DNA of 64,000 nucleotides from Trematomus loennbergii (lineage: Eukaryota; Chordata; Actinopteri; Perciformes; Nototheniidae): positions 10,739,207 to 10,803,206 of the forward strand of contig JAAOOA010000056.1 of NCBI GenBank assembly GCA_012861695.1. Direction: 5' to 3'. A program made the translations under genes and the position numbers. Under the pieces are notes generated by a model. The model saw nothing but the letters and a program-made list of their open reading frames with translations, was not told the origin of the DNA and did no database searches. Each line of letters opens with the position of its first letter. The stretch's first letter is position 1. Of the stretch, positions 31,101 to 45,700 are shown piece after piece.

Positions 31101-33754
31101 GAAACTCAGTCAGAAAATGCTTTAATGTATGAAAACACTTATATAATAATCTGTTCCCAAACCGGAATATTCCAGGACAGTGACCTCTGAGCACGTATCT
31201 AAAAATGAATTCATCTTTGCCAGCCTTTAAGAGACTGAGACCTACAGGAGTCCCGCTCATTCATTTTACAGTATTTAAAAAAAAGGCACAGAATATAAAA
31301 AACATCAGGTAAGTATATTCCTCGTCTATACCCGTGATCATGAATTACACAACACTCGGTCTTTAACTAAAAGCTGAGATGTGAGGTGCAACTGGGACAG
31401 ATTGTGGGGATCACGAGGAAGCAGAGCTCCCGTCTCACACCTCTAATGGCCCATTTAAAACCGGCTGCTGTGAACATTTGTCTTTCCTCCTGAATAAGTA
31501 AGACTGAGACCTGCATAAGCTCGTAAATCTCCTTCTTTGTGCTTTTGGGCTCCAGAAGAACCCGTAAGGATAAGAGCACTTCAGGATGCGGCGGGTCTTC
31601 AGTAGTTCCAGGACTGCATCTTCAATGAATGTGGTGTCAGGGGGGCCGCCTTCCCTGGGAGAGAGAAGAAGAGACACTCAGATAACTACAAGTTTTATCC
31701 ACAGGATTCAAATCTTATCCCAGCCTCAACTACATGCACATCCAAGCAGATCAGTACAACATAATGAGAAATCCATTGTGCTTAATGTATTGTAGATACT
31801 GTTCTTCTATATTAAGGGATCTAGATTTTAGATCTAAGGTGAGTTTCATGCTCACATTGTGATCCGCAAATATATCGTGCAGGATGAATTGAGCCATTTC
31901 AACTTTAATCAAACTTAGGAAGGTTGAGTTATGGACATTTACATGTGTCTATCGTTGGCAGTCAAACTTAAGGTAAGGTACACCACTGCTATCAGATTCT
32001 ACTGAGGCCTAGGCTCCACGGGAACGAAAACGGGTTGAATCCGCATATTTCTCATGCGTATAGCCCTTTAAGCTCGACGACGCCGTAACGGAAACGTAGA
32101 AACAGACCCTGCAAACGACAACGGGTCCAAAGGTGGATAGATCTGGGAACGGAGCGCTCTGGGGGGTCCAACGGGCCGTGGAGTCGCCTATACGGTCATC
32201 CGTTTCTGATAATGACGACGCAATAGCCCTGCCTCCCCCCCCTCTGCTGCTCACCCCCGCAAAAGTACACTGCACACTGAATTCAGATTATTTATCTTTA
32301 TCTCGATATGGACATAAACGCGAGTGAAGTCTAATCTGACAGGACGGAGACACACAGCTCCTCCCGCTGTGATGCAGCGGGAGCAAAACACACACTTCAA
32401 GTCAGATCATCACCCTTAGCTATTTTAATTACCTCTCAAACTACCTAACTAGTTCTAAATATGTTTATTTTTACTGTCGAGTCATCATTACAGGATCAGC
32501 TGCTGCATGAGACAGACACTGACGCTGTGAGAAGAGAGGAAAAGAGATAGGCTCTGTGTATTTGATGATTATATATGATTATATCGTCGTTATTCATTTG
32601 TTTTAAAGCTCAATAAATAACAAAGAAGACCTTTGACCGGCACTTTTATAATTTTGTCCGGAAGATTTAAACTTTAACACACGTTTGACCGGCGAAAAAC
32701 TCTGCCCGGATCCCTCGGCCCCCACCGCGGAGAATACACAGAAGTGCAGCCATGACAACCATTCTTCTTTGCTGCTTTTGTGGAGGAAGTTGCTGCTTTT
32801 GTGGAGGAAGTTACAGCGCCACGTACAGGTTCGGCATATGTACTGCAGCTTTTCCAGCGGTTGGATGTAAACGGAGCCGTCTCGTGGAGCTTGACACAAT
32901 CCGGTGTATATTGCGTGGGGACGGAAGCTTTTTTGCGTTTGCGTTACTCCGATGCGTTTTGCCGTATGCGTTCCCGTGGAGCCGGGGCCTGAAATCCTAA
33001 CAGAGAAAACGTGGCTATGCTAAACAGGATGTAATTGCCTGCACCGATGGGGCTTAAGAGGACTCTAGACAAAGCTTACTCACAGCTTTCTTGTAACTTA
33101 CACTTGCCTGCAGAATAATAACTAAACTCACTGTTGCTAATAAATTATTAAAACACCTTTGCGGTGTTTCTTTCTCCCTCCTGCCTACTTCCAAAAGCTC
33201 AATATCAGAGGACTAGATTAAGATTAGTCTGAATGTGTAATAAAGATTGACACAGTTATGGCAGACTGCACACTCACTTCCACTCAGGGCTCGACTGAGC
33301 TGCTCCATCTTCTCTTTGGCGGTTTTCAACAGGCGCTGCTCCAGCTATTGTGAGGAACAAAGAAGCTGTTAGACTTTATTGTTGGGTGAAACCTTTCTTG
33401 AGAAGACTGTCTGACCAAACATTGAAGGAAATGCCAGACTGTGAGGCAGAATGAGAATCAAGACATTGTGATCTACTTATTGCTGCTACAAGAATACTGA
33501 GAAAGTAGGAGAGAGTCGAGTAATATTGTTAGAGTACAAATAGTTTGATCAGTTTGTAGTGCATTGGAAAGTATGTCCACCTAAGAGGCCCTGGGGCCAG
33601 TTTTACAATATGTGTCTGTACACAGTGCAAAGCAGACATCATTGAATGCAAACCCAGGCCTGCTCACCTGATAGCTGAGCTCGTGGTTCTTGAAGCGTGT
33701 GTAGTAGTGCATAAATCGGTCGAGTTCCTGAAAGCTCTTGTGCTTATTCTCCGC
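25106..33754 (-). CDS. ankib1: ankib1 3' coding exons: Ariadne-like region, UIM and C-terminus
   Basis: Exons 33,668-33,754; 33,278-33,344; 31,511-31,654; 30,897-31,075; 30,691-30,742; 27,357-27,468; 26,522-26,556; 25,106-25,966. They encode a charged helical region ([39 protein letters not shown]), then [54 protein letters not shown] and [18 protein letters not shown]. The last exon opens [10 protein letters not shown] followed by [11 protein letters not shown], a ubiquitin-interacting motif. It then runs through a Ser-rich tail with [14 protein letters not shown] and [16 protein letters not shown] to WEDHLV-stop. At 31,555 one C (coding strand) is missing between PYGFF and LEPKSTKKE, and the 33,278 exon is one base short of the phase the next exon needs. 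The 26,522 exon has two possible donors in the same frame. Confidence 0.9.
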
Positions 33755-36700
33755 CTGAAAAAAAAGCGTGATGACACCAGTCACAGTCAATAAACTCCTG
33801 AGCATGTTGTTGCCTCTCGGGGGGAGAAGGGTTAGAGCAGCCACAGTAAGTGCGCAGTGTCACAGGTGAAATCACTACTTGTGATTGGAGGAATGCTGGT
33901 GAAGACGGAGAATGGACTTGTTTTCACCTTTGATGAAGGCGGGTGGAATTGATTGTAAATGGCTCCATGTTGAGAGTGGAAACAAAGCTGGTGTGTAAGT
34001 GTATATTTGTGTGTTTCACAACTCACTTATGTCAGCGCCATGAACTCAAGAACCTTCCTGTTAGAGTGAATAAACACCAAACAAGTACTGTTCCTGGCTG
34101 TCTGCATACACAGCTTTTGAACAAATTAAGAGATCACTGCAAAATTAGCAGTGTCTCTGGTTTTACTATTTATAGTTATGTGTTTGAGTAAAATGAATTT
34201 GTTTTGTATTATTATTATATAAACCTACTGACAACATTTCTCTGTGTTGGAATTCATCAGACACTGGAATGGAATGGCTGCCATACCCCTAGATTCCACC
34301 GGTCCGTCTGCGGCGCGTTACGGGCGCGTTACGGGCTGTTACATCATGTATCCTTTCTGTCATTGAATAGTGGTACACCCTAAAACATCTTGGCATCATA
34401 TCATAGATGGTTGAACAAATTGTCTTAACGTGTCAAACATATTCTGTGACTTTTTTGTTCATGCGTCTAAACTTAATGAATTGCTTTAAGGGGAATGTCA
34501 CTGATAAAGGTGACATAAAGATTAAGCTTTAGAGCAGCAAATGATGAAAGGTTCTCTAAAATAGTTCAGATATTACATTTATAATTTGGAACGATTTCTT
34601 CTCTCTTTTGCTACGCAGTGCTGTAAAACAGTCTTTTATATTTTCTATATTGCAATTACATGGTGTGTCAATAAATTATAGCCAAGGTGTAAATGTGAAT
34701 CGTGTCCAATCCCTGGAAATCAATACTTACAGACAACGCGTTTTCACTGACATAAATATTCATATACGAGTTGCGAATTACGGTAGTTTGCACTTAATCC
34801 ATTTTGTGGTGCCGTTTTCTCTGCCATTTGTGTGCGTGTGCGTGTGGTGTGTGTGTGTGTGTGTACCTCTTCAGTCATCTCCTTGGACTGCTCCTCCACC
34901 TGCTGGATGACCTCGTAGCGGGTGCAGCGGTAGTATCCTCCGGTCGAGGAGCTGTGCTTTTTCCACTCCTCCAGACAGATCCAGCAGAAGTCATACTTAC
35001 ACTGAAGGGAGAGGAGAGACAAATATTAAAATTGAATATGCTCTGCTCAGCTGTCACAACAGAAAAAGGTTAACCAAATGCTAAAGCTAGTCCGGCTACA
35101 CCGGGGTGATTCATATTTCATGAATTGTCATGACAGAAAACAACCCAGATGATGTGCTGCGACTCCTCCAAATATGATTAAATATGAACGCTGGATTTTT
35201 TTTGGCATTAACAAGTAATAATAATTTTGTACTGCTCTCAAAATTAAAAATAATTAGGTGAAGGATATTTTAAAGAGTCAGATTTTTAAGAGTCAATATC
35301 TACTTCTCTCTGTATACTTTCAATCTTAATCTTCTGCCCTTTTACAAATGGCAGAGTTTAATAGGAATCACAGGGCATTTGTCTTGAAGCGAGCGATAAT
35401 TCCTCGTAGCCTGCTTCCACTGGAAGGCACTCATTTTAGATCACCAGCTCCCACTGGGTATAGTAGAACAACAAACACTACAGCCACTCCAATGCGCATC
35501 CTATTTGGGTTTAAGTGATTTATCTCGCCTCAAGTCAGCCGGAGCAACACGAAACCCTAAAGGCTGAGACCTCTGTTGTCCTGGAAACCCCACGCTTACA
35601 TGACACTCCAAATATCAATCATACTCAGTAACAAAGTGAGAGGACCGAAAAGACGACGTGTGAATTGGTGAGATTTAAGATTAAAAAAAAGAAAAAAGAA
35701 AGCCAGACGGGAAGGAAATGGCTGTGAAGGGACAAAGAAATGTTCCTTGGCAACACTGAGTCCTGTGTTTCCAAGCAACTGGGGTAAAGCCATTTCTAGC
35801 CAGGTAATAACGGGTCAAGAGGCTGAGCCCTTAGTGGCCTCTTCGCTTGTGGAAGCTGCTCCATTCCTCCCAAACTAATCTCCATCTCTAGTCAGCCTCT
35901 TAAAGCAGGATGGAGACAGGAGAGCGCTGTCACCGTGACAAAAGGAGTGCGGCTGTATGACTGCACTGTGCTGCTAACATGGCCTGCCCTCCAGCGACAT
36001 GACAGAGCTTCAGTCAGGAAACATGACTGTGTGATTATCAGTCTCACACTGACTGACTGACTGCCTGTTCCCTTCAATCACCTGCGTATCATTCTCTCTT
36101 GTCCATCTTAGTAAGACAGGCTGTGCATGATAACTCAAGGACTTCTCAGGATGGATTATTTGTTAGCATGAAAGTTTCATAAGCCCCCATTTGTAAAATA
36201 ATCTTTCATAATGATAGCAAAACTTGGCTTATAGCAGCTTGACTGTGATTACTCATTTGCACCTTTCTGCATGCGATGATAACCTTCACAGAACAAAATA
36301 CATTCTGACTTCTTAAGAAGAATGTTATCAGCTAGTTTAAAACCACAACTGTTCATACTCAACTTTTTAATCAGACTTATCAGATGAGACCAAGGTGTAA
36401 AATATCACCCGAAAGACTAATGTTGAAATAAATAACACAAAGCCAATTATTGGGTAATGAGCATGAACAATTGCCTAAAAGTAACTGAGAAAAAATTGTG
36501 TTGTGAGATGTTTGGAAGTTAAATAGAGTGCATCATCACAAAAAAACGGCCCTACCAGAAAAATGTAGTTAGCCTTTTCGTGTTAGAAGATTATGTTGCC
36601 ACATGATTTAAACAAGCATACTGAAAATGATCAATTATCAATCAAAGTCCCTCTTCGTTTTCCGTTTTCTCCTGACAAGAAGTATGTCCAACTTGCATTT

Positions 36701-39700
36701 CTCAGTCACTCAGCTTCCTACTTTTAGGACATTAGTCTGAGGGAACAGGTAATCACAGGTAACTAAATAAATGTGTATGAATGCATGCATAGTGTACACA
36801 CTTAACAATAGCATAAATGAGAGTAAAGGTCTAAAGTCCAAATAGAGACCCCTATATGCTGAAATGTTTGCTACAAAGCTCTAAGCTAGATATGTTTTTG
36901 TTTTTTTAAATGCAGTTGTGTTTGATACCGTGTTACACTTGTGATTTGTTTGTATTGAGGAGTTTTCCCAATCAGAAAACAGTCTAGTGAACTCACTCTG
37001 GCCAGAATAGCCTGGCTCACATCAACCTGCCTCAGTGAGACAGGTATGCGACTCCTCGCTGGCCCGCTTACCTTGGCACACTGCATGTGGTTGCACCCCT
37101 CGTTTTTCTGTATCGGGGACTTGCAGTTGGCGCAGGGTTTTGAGTTAGAGCGCAACCACAAACAGTTGGCTGCATCCTCGTAGGCATCGCTCACACCGGC
37201 CACTTCAACAGGAGGAGGGGGAGGCAACAGAACAAATAAAGGCATAATGAGACAGAATGACTATTAGCACAGAATCAACACAGACCACTGCACTGAGTGG
37301 GAAATTGTGCTGCCTGACTAATGTGTATTGCTTATTTATTTTGCTAACACCTCCCAGGATGCTCATGCACCAACCCGCCCCCTCCCCACACACACGCTCA
37401 AACTGAATAATTGGCTATTATCAAAGCCCCTCTGATGGGCCGTTTTGAAATGCCAGGATAAGGCTAGGGAAATCGAAGGGGAAGACAGTTCCAAAGCAAA
37501 TAATTGCTTTTATCTTTCAACTGTCACGAAAAAGTTGCACTTCGGAGTGACTCAGGCCATCTTAAATCATCTATTAGATTGCCCACAGTGCAATTACTGA
37601 TTCCAAACATTGAGTTCTGTCATTGAGAGGGTTTATATTTTAATTAATAATTCATCATCAACATGGTGGATTTTAATTGGCTTTGTGCTAAACTGTTTGT
37701 AATTACTGTGGTTCATTTCCAGTTAATTTAGCTCCAAATCAATCACTTGAAGTAAGGGGAGCCTGGGTTCTAAAGAATCTAACTACTTTGTTATGACAAA
37801 TTAAAGCCTAGCTTGACACGCATCCACTTTTATAACTGACTAAAATAAAGGATTATTTTAGCATTAGTTAGGGTGGAGGTTAGGATATCAGGGTGGAGGA
37901 GCTCGGAAGGCAATTAAACACATTATCTATGTTAAAACAGCAAGAAGTTTGAGATTTAAAGGCAAAACGCTGACTTCCATGTCTTAAACTAAGTGAATTG
38001 ATGTGAATACTCACATTCCACAGGTCTCATCTCGCTGACTTTCTGCTGCCACAGCTTCCATGTCTCACAGTCACAGGGCTCATGGGCCTCACCTTGGCAC
38101 TCCCTGGAATATACACACACAGATTAGGGGGATGCAGACCGTTTTAATAACCCAAAGTTCACATTCTGTCCCTGGACTGTATAAATAAAAAAAAAGTCAA
38201 AACCGTCAAACCCCATCAATTGACCGACCCTATATGCCTTTCAACCAAATGCCTTCCTCATGTCAAGGGAACTATTAAAGTCAGACCTGTGTTACATCCA
38301 GTTTCCATTTCCAAATGTCATGTCAACTGCACTCCTCAATGAACCTGACAAGTGAACCTGACGGCTGCCGTTAGGAGCCATAAAGTGAGGTGAGGTGCAG
38401 TGAGGTGGGGTTAACCTAACCAAAACTTTGTTTTACAAGACTTAGAATATATAAGAACATACGTGTATAAGTGCACTGATTTGATTCTATTTATTTTAAC
38501 ATGTGCTTGCCTCTTTATTTAATATGTCTACTCTTTTATTTTGTCTTTTACTGCACTGTTCTCTTTGCTGTAGCAATTTAAATTCCCCTGCTGAGGGACA
38601 AGGATTTCTGATGGCAAAATAATAACATATTAAACAAAAGATATGTGTTATCAAGGTTTCTTGTCTCTATGTTAATACAAGCTTAGGTTGGGAGGATGTT
38701 GGCCTAGCCTAGCAGACTGGAAGACTGGTTTTATCCAGATTTTGAGAGGTACCTGGTTTTTCTACCAAGAAATCCTTTCCCCCATACTCTGAGCTTCTTA
38801 GGCCTCCTTCACACGGGACCGTTTGCGTTTATGCACAGTATGCGTATTCAAAAAAGTCTTCCGTTCACATGCATTCGTTTCATTTAACGTGTCTGTTCAA
38901 ACGAGGCCGCTGGAAACACTGTAGTACATATGCCGGGACTGTAAGTGGCGCTGTAACTTCCGCCAAAATACACCAAAAGCAGCGAAGAAGAGCAGCCCCG
39001 CAGCAATGTTGCCATGGCTACCCTTCTGTTTAAGCCCCGCGGTGTATTTAGCAACATGTAGTTCATGTAATTCTCCATGTCCACTTGTTGCTGATGGTTG
39101 TGGTAGAGGAGCTGTAGATTTTGCACTAATATCTGTAGCATGGTCAGTACAGTAGCACTAGCAGTAGCTACTGACAGGAGGAAGTGTGTGGCGATTGCTG
39201 GTATTCAGCGGGATATAGTCATTTCCTCAGCATATGGATAAATGCAACGGGGAAGTTAACTGAAAGAAACCGAATCTGTGGATATTGCATCGACCGACCA
39301 AGAAGCACGTCTCCGTGGAGAGGACGCGCTCAGAAAGAGAGATATTCTCTACAAACACCGGGTGAGATGCACCTTTGTCAATATAATGGATCAATGCATG
39401 AAATCTGACTCTGTTTATTTTGTTTAAGGAGTATATTGGGCGTTAACAATTCTGGTTTGCCTTTTATAATATTATTTCATTCAAGAACCCCTTGTGCGTT
39501 TAATTAACACAGCTATTTTTGATAGTTGCTACAGCAGTGAGCAGGAGAGGTGGGGCTATCGCTATTTTTTCAGGAAATATTCGTATAGAGGTGATTACAC
39601 GGACTCGGTTGACCGAGCGTTTCGTTTGCAAATCTATCCACCTTGGGACCCGTTATCGTTTGTGGGTCAGTTTCTATCGGCCTCGTGTAAATAATAGGGC

Positions 39701-42700
39701 TATACGCACGCGAAACTGTGCAGATACAAGCAGTTTTCTCCTCGTGTAAACGGCGCCTTAAACTGCTGTTTGGCAACTCCAGGGGGGCTGTCATACAGCC
39801 TCGCTCAGCAGGGGCTTCCATCTAGCACCTCCATCACTGCGATGTGATTGATGGAGTGCTGTTTTTTTGGAGAGATTGTTCCCAGCAGAGCTTCAGAGCT
39901 CTCTGTTGACAGACCTTGGGCCTCCTGAAAATGGCCAATCTTTCCTAGTTACTGGGTTTCTCCTGACATCCAAACTCTCAGAAGACTCTTAATGATTTCA
40001 ACCTTTTTCTCTATTGCACAGAACTTCTAAACATGTTTCCAATTTGTCATTTTAAGACTCTGAATGCAAATTCATTGTTTAATTACACATACAAATACAA
40101 AAATAAAGACAAAAACCCTTCTTAACTGACTTCTAATTGATGAAAACATGTTATTTGTTTTAACCTTGTTTTGTTTTTAATAATATCCATCCGTGTTAGA
40201 ATCCAAAGGGAAGTCCAGATGTAAACAATAATACACACAGACTACAGAAATGTTAACATCTTCATATAGGGTGTGGTACTTATAACTGACCAGCAGAAGA
40301 GATGGCCTTTGCCACAATCCACAGCCGGGGCCCTCAGGAGGGGAAAGCTCAGAGGGTCTGAGTTGGAGGACCCGGGGCCCTGGGTGCTCAGCCTCACCGC
40401 CCTTTCACACCCTGCCTCGGGACACCAGCGGATTGCCGGATTGTTCTCCACAAACGCCTGTCAAGAGATGAATCAGAGAAGTTTAAATGCATTTTAGAGG
40501 GCCACTCTATTACACTTTTTCTTTTCTCTATTAGGTTTGAACGTTTCTGCTGGAGGACATCAGTGAAACAATAATGTGCCGCTGGATGTTCATTTCATTT
40601 CTAAAGGCTTTCAAATCTGAGAAGATCATGAATTAAACATGTTTAGCGCTTTCCTTTCAAGTCCAAGAATATCTGTCTACTCACATCAATGTTTGACCTA
40701 CCATGTCAGTCAACTAGTATTCAGTGTCATACACTTTTAAATTGAACTGCAAAGAAGTATGCGTTTATCTCTGAAGGTGACAATATAATTTAAATAATAT
40801 GTGTAGAAGGTTTATAGTTAAAATAAATCTCTTTAGTGCATGTCTGTTTTTTTATCTTGTCACCTTGATGTCAAACTGGAGGTAGCGCTTGTCCATCTCC
40901 CTGGAAACCACACTCTCAATGACTTCCACAGGCACTAGCTGGTAGCAGTCGAAGGCCGGGCAGAAGATGTTGTGAGCTTCACCCTCTTGGATCTTTAGAT
41001 TTAGAAACCTGAGGAATTAGACATTGCAAACAGCAATAAGATGAAGACAAACACATGCTGATGTAGGTGAAGGATAAGGGAAATAGTTCAACCCTGAGCA
41101 GATTGGCAAACAGGACAAAAATATATTATAACCTACCCTTCCCAGCATGCTCTGCAGAACTCGTGGCCGCAGGACATGTCAACAGGTTCCTCGAAGACGG
41201 TAATGGAAGACAAGCAGATACCGCACTGTAACGCAAAAGAAAAGAAATACAATCTGTCATAAAGCCACAGTACAAATAGGTTCAAGTCGGTCTATATAAA
41301 TAAAGTATGCTATATAACACATGATTAAGTAAAATCTCAGTACAATTCATATATTATTACAATACACTTTGAAGGAAGATGAAAACAGCCTTTGAGAACA
41401 GGCTGACTCTTCTCAAAATGTGGCAGTGGGTGACCTAATTGTAATGCTAAATGGTGGGATGACTAGACAAGGAAAACTATGTCCTATGAGGCTATGACCT
41501 CATTAGCATGTGGCTCACAGATGACTGTTGTGTGATCAGATATGTTTCTCACATCAACAGTAACAAATGGGGCAGTCACACTCAGGCCTTGTTACAGTGA
41601 AAACTGACCCTAGCAAAAGACATAGAGGAGCCAGTGTACTTCGACAATGTAAGTATTGATTTGGGAAAGAGCAGAATGTGATATAATCAACTGTAACCTT
41701 TAAACGGGCCCGCGAGTGGACCCGCTCCATTGGCATTGCTGTTTGAGGCACAGAGCCACAGAAAAAGAAGCAGTAATCATCTTTCATCCAAAAAGATTAT
41801 GGCCTCTAACACCACACTTTTCAGAGACTGTCTGATTCCCCCCACAGGTAGCAATGCCATTTCAAAAGCTTAAAAGTCCCATGTCACCAATGGCATGAAA
41901 ACACAATGGATTTATTGAAAGGATCCGCTTTCCATTATGTTGTGTCATATATCGCGGCACATATCTTTAGGCAAAGCACCCATTTGAGTATATCTATATC
42001 GTTTTTTAGCCGAGGACCCTTTACAAGATAATAATAATATAATATAATGAGATGATATAATGATAATATGCTGGTTCTTAGAATCATTTGATGTAGGCCA
42101 TTTTTACACTTCTATAGTACTAGTAATGTGAAAGAAGAACACGAGAGAAATATATTAGAAAGATAATATACATGTATTAAAAATGTATAATTAATTTGAA
42201 ATAGCTGCTGGTGCCTTTATAAAATATCAAAGGCAAATCAATAGAAAAGGGCTATTTTGAAATGCAATTAAGAACACACACACACACACACATATATACA
42301 TATAAAAAGAAGTGTAACGTTATGCGTTTCACTTTTAGTGCTACATAGGCTAAACTAAACACGAGTCTGGTTTCTCAATAAATAATTTATAATGTAGAAT
42401 GTGACCCCCTGGTAGAGTGCCACGGACCCCAGGGGGTCCCTGCACCACGCTTTGAGAATCACTGAATTAGAGGGAAAGTACCCCCAACTTCACTCATTTA
42501 ATTCAGGGCTTGAAAACACTATTGATCACTCCGGCTTTCCAATAATTAGATAGATAACTTCTCTTTAATCTTTAAGTATTTATATGATCGTTTTCATTGT
42601 CTTTTAAACGCAATATATTTGTATCTATTTATTTGCTTGTTCCAGCCATTCTTTTTTGATCACGTTTTAAATGCAATCTTAATGTTTATGAATGTGTTAT

Positions 42701-45700
42701 GCCTCTGTAAAGCACGTTGAATTGCCTCGTGTCTGAATGGTACAGAGTATATACACTTTCTATGCTTCCAACCTCTTCTGGGAAAGCCTGGTTGTTATCA
42801 AACCATTTTATATCTTCACTGCAGTCTTCTTCAGTGGTGATCCAACGAGACAAAACATCATCTCCCAAAAGGACATCTCATTTCCATCCTGACTGTTCAC
42901 AAAGGAGACTGCTGAGGAAAATGTCAAGCGTGTCTGATAATTATCAGGAACCCCCAGACAAGGTCAGCCTAATGGGAGGATCATTAAACAGGGGGGGTGC
43001 AGCAGTGGGGGAATAAGGCTCAATAATGTCCTGTAGACATGCAGATTCTGCACGCACAGCTGTGGGAAATATGAGGGTTTGACAGCACACTTGCATGTCT
43101 ATGACTTAGCTGTAGTTATTGCTAGCTCACAAAATGTGGGTTTTATCTTTTTGGTTGTTAAGTTGAACTTTTAGAGAGTACTTGATACCTTTTATGTTAG
43201 ATGTAAAGTGGAAACAATTAGCAGACAGCGTTAGACTCCCACACAACATCTGGAGCGCTCTAAAGTTTGATGACTTATTATTTCATTATTAACAAAAAGG
43301 AGGAGTTTGCTATGGAACATTCCTTCTACCCTCTTTTGTTGTCCCTCTCATTGGCCTATAGACGGTAAAACTGTATACACTCATAACTTATTTAGAAAGT
43401 ATTTTAATATTCTATCTTGTTTAGAGCTAACACCATAATTAACGGACCCCTTCGTTCTCCTAGGAGTAGAGAAGTGCTGATTGTGTTTATGTTGGCGGGG
43501 GAGACTAACGGCATGAATACTAATGATCGCTAGCAATATAGTGCTGGGAAATAATGCAACATTATGCAGAAAGACAGGTGTGGCGGTGAAAATTAAAAGA
43601 TATCAGCAAAGACACTTCAGGAAAATCTGTATCCCCGTAAGGATTCAATTTAAAAAACACTGGCGAACAGTTCTCATGGATACCCCGCCAGCTACTTCTT
43701 CTCCATGCCCTTACACAGCAGCTTCGTCCTCGCTGCTGGAGGAACTTCTTGGTTAGGGAAACAAGCTGCTCCCCGGGCGACTCTGATTCTAGTGTATTTC
43801 ATCTAATGGCTCTTCATGGGTCGACACAGTAAAGACTTAACTCAAATGAGGTTCTCATCTTCTATATCTGCCATTTGAACTTTTCTTCCTATAGTTTAGG
43901 AAACAAAAGAAAGCCCTTGGAGGTGACTGTGTAAATTATTATTAGTAGGAGGTGGACTCCCACCAGTTCAGAATGAATGGATGAGGCTCATTTTAAGTGT
44001 GCAATTCAGCCATAATAGATTAATACTAATATACCACTGTATATATTGTAATATGCATCTTATATAGTGTAGTACAATGTGCAAGTTTATACTTTAACTT
44101 CCTTTATTTATATAATTATTCTTATTCTATATATTTTTTTAATTGGCATTTTACTTTTACTTCTTGTGTTCATATAATATCTTAATTTTTTCTTTTTATT
44201 GCACATTCTTACTTTAAGTTCTTATGTTTGTATCATTTTTTAATTATGTGTTTTTATTCATTTGTTATTGTCACAAAACCCTGATTCTGGTTCTTTTCTA
44301 TGTTTTATTGAACATTGTTGAAAGGGCACCTCACCAGAGAAGACTCCATATCTGCAGGCATGAGGCTGATCTGGTCGGGGGAGGTGGAGGAGGAGCGGGT
44401 GTTGCGGGGCGTCCGGGGCGAGGGCAAGGTGTCCCATGCGTTGTAACCACTGGGGGGGGGGTGGGGCATCTGGACCCCTGAGCGCTGGCAGCATTCCTCA
44501 GCATTGCTCATCCAGGCCTCTAAGAGCTTCTCTCTGTCCCAATCTGAAGCAAAAATAAAGAAACTTAAAGAGAGGGAAATGCATAAACCAAACCGAGAAA
44601 AATAATGCAAGTCAGTGAAAAATCCAAAAGCTTTGTTATGAGCATGTGACATGAAGCATAAAAGGCTTTGGATGACAATCAAAAGAAATTAAGCTGAGAG
44701 GGCAGAAAAGTGGAACTACTATATAAATGTCATAAAAGGCAAGTGCTTGTAAAGAAATTCCTGGGTCATTAAGTTTAAAAGACCAGTTGAGTTGTGCTTT
44801 TAAAAACAAAGCTCTACATATTATTGTAATGACAATACAGACTTGTTAACACCATGTGATAAGCAAACGGGCCCTGCTCAGTTACACAACACTGCTCTAA
44901 TCTAGAATCACTGGACATGACAAACAAAAGTAGCCTTTATTTTGTGATCATATTCAACAAATCTTCATGAATAAAAAGGCATGGACAAACTGAATAGAGA
45001 GCACATGACCACATTCCATTTATCCTGATAAATAAGACTTTCTCTCAGCAATTGTTTTTCACCAATACAAAATGTATTCACATACAAATGTTTTTTGTTT
45101 GTAGGAATTGGTAAGCAGCACACAGCTGAATCCACTAAAGCCCACACAAATCTCACTCAAGTGGCTGCACTGTTCTGCTGATAGCATAGACCTGCTGCCA
45201 TCTGGTTTCCTGTTTTAGAATAGCCGTTCGATCTCAGCACAGGAGCAGGTAGGAGAGCTCTCCAGTATTAATATTGAATGAGGTGAGGACTGTGCCCGAG
45301 ACTAAATTCTCTATGCTGAAATGTCCAAAAATAAGGAACATGAACCGATGAACTGTACAATCAGAAAATGATCAGCCTCCAGACACGTCCCAACACCAAT
45401 CAAATGCCTCAGACTCTAAATAGCCTCGTTCCGATAATGAATATTCCCACAATTTCCCCCGTTTCCATTCAATTAAAACTCATCATTGATCTGTCTCTAT
45501 CTTCCAGCTTTAGGACTTTCAAAGTAGTCTGATGATGTGAAAAATGTTCATATTTAGTCTTCAATTTAGAATATTAGCTGGAAAATACAAATTGTCAGAA
45601 GCATAGACAGGCAGGCAGCTAAGCAGGAAATAGCAAGAAATGAGATAATAAAACTGAAAAAGACCAACATGTACATTTAAAAGTTTGGACACTTGTTTAA

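Larger units (their letters stand above)
33345..34866 (-). other. ankib1 introns with a (CA)n-bearing donor and a solo transposon end
   Basis: A 323-bp intron (33,345-33,667) and a 1.1-kb intron (33,755-34,866). The latter contains the CG-rich block at 34,286-34,335 and starts, on the minus strand, directly with a CA repeat at its 5' splice site (34,838-34,866). No exon-like homology otherwise. Confidence 0.55.
38104..40290 (-). other. ankib1 intron hosting MITE 2 and a LINE-tail-like fragment
   Basis: A 2.2-kb intron; 957 bp of it is the transposon at 38,801-39,757, and 38,485-38,620 resembles a non-LTR retrotransposon tail. The rest (38,104-38,480, 39,761-40,290) is plain. Confidence 0.55.

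Noticed and set aside
40864..41225. Apparent stop codons at the start of the ankib1 exon after RING1
   Set aside because: Resolved by using the donor GTAGGT after GG: the join reads GFLNLKIQ in frame, so no frameshift here.
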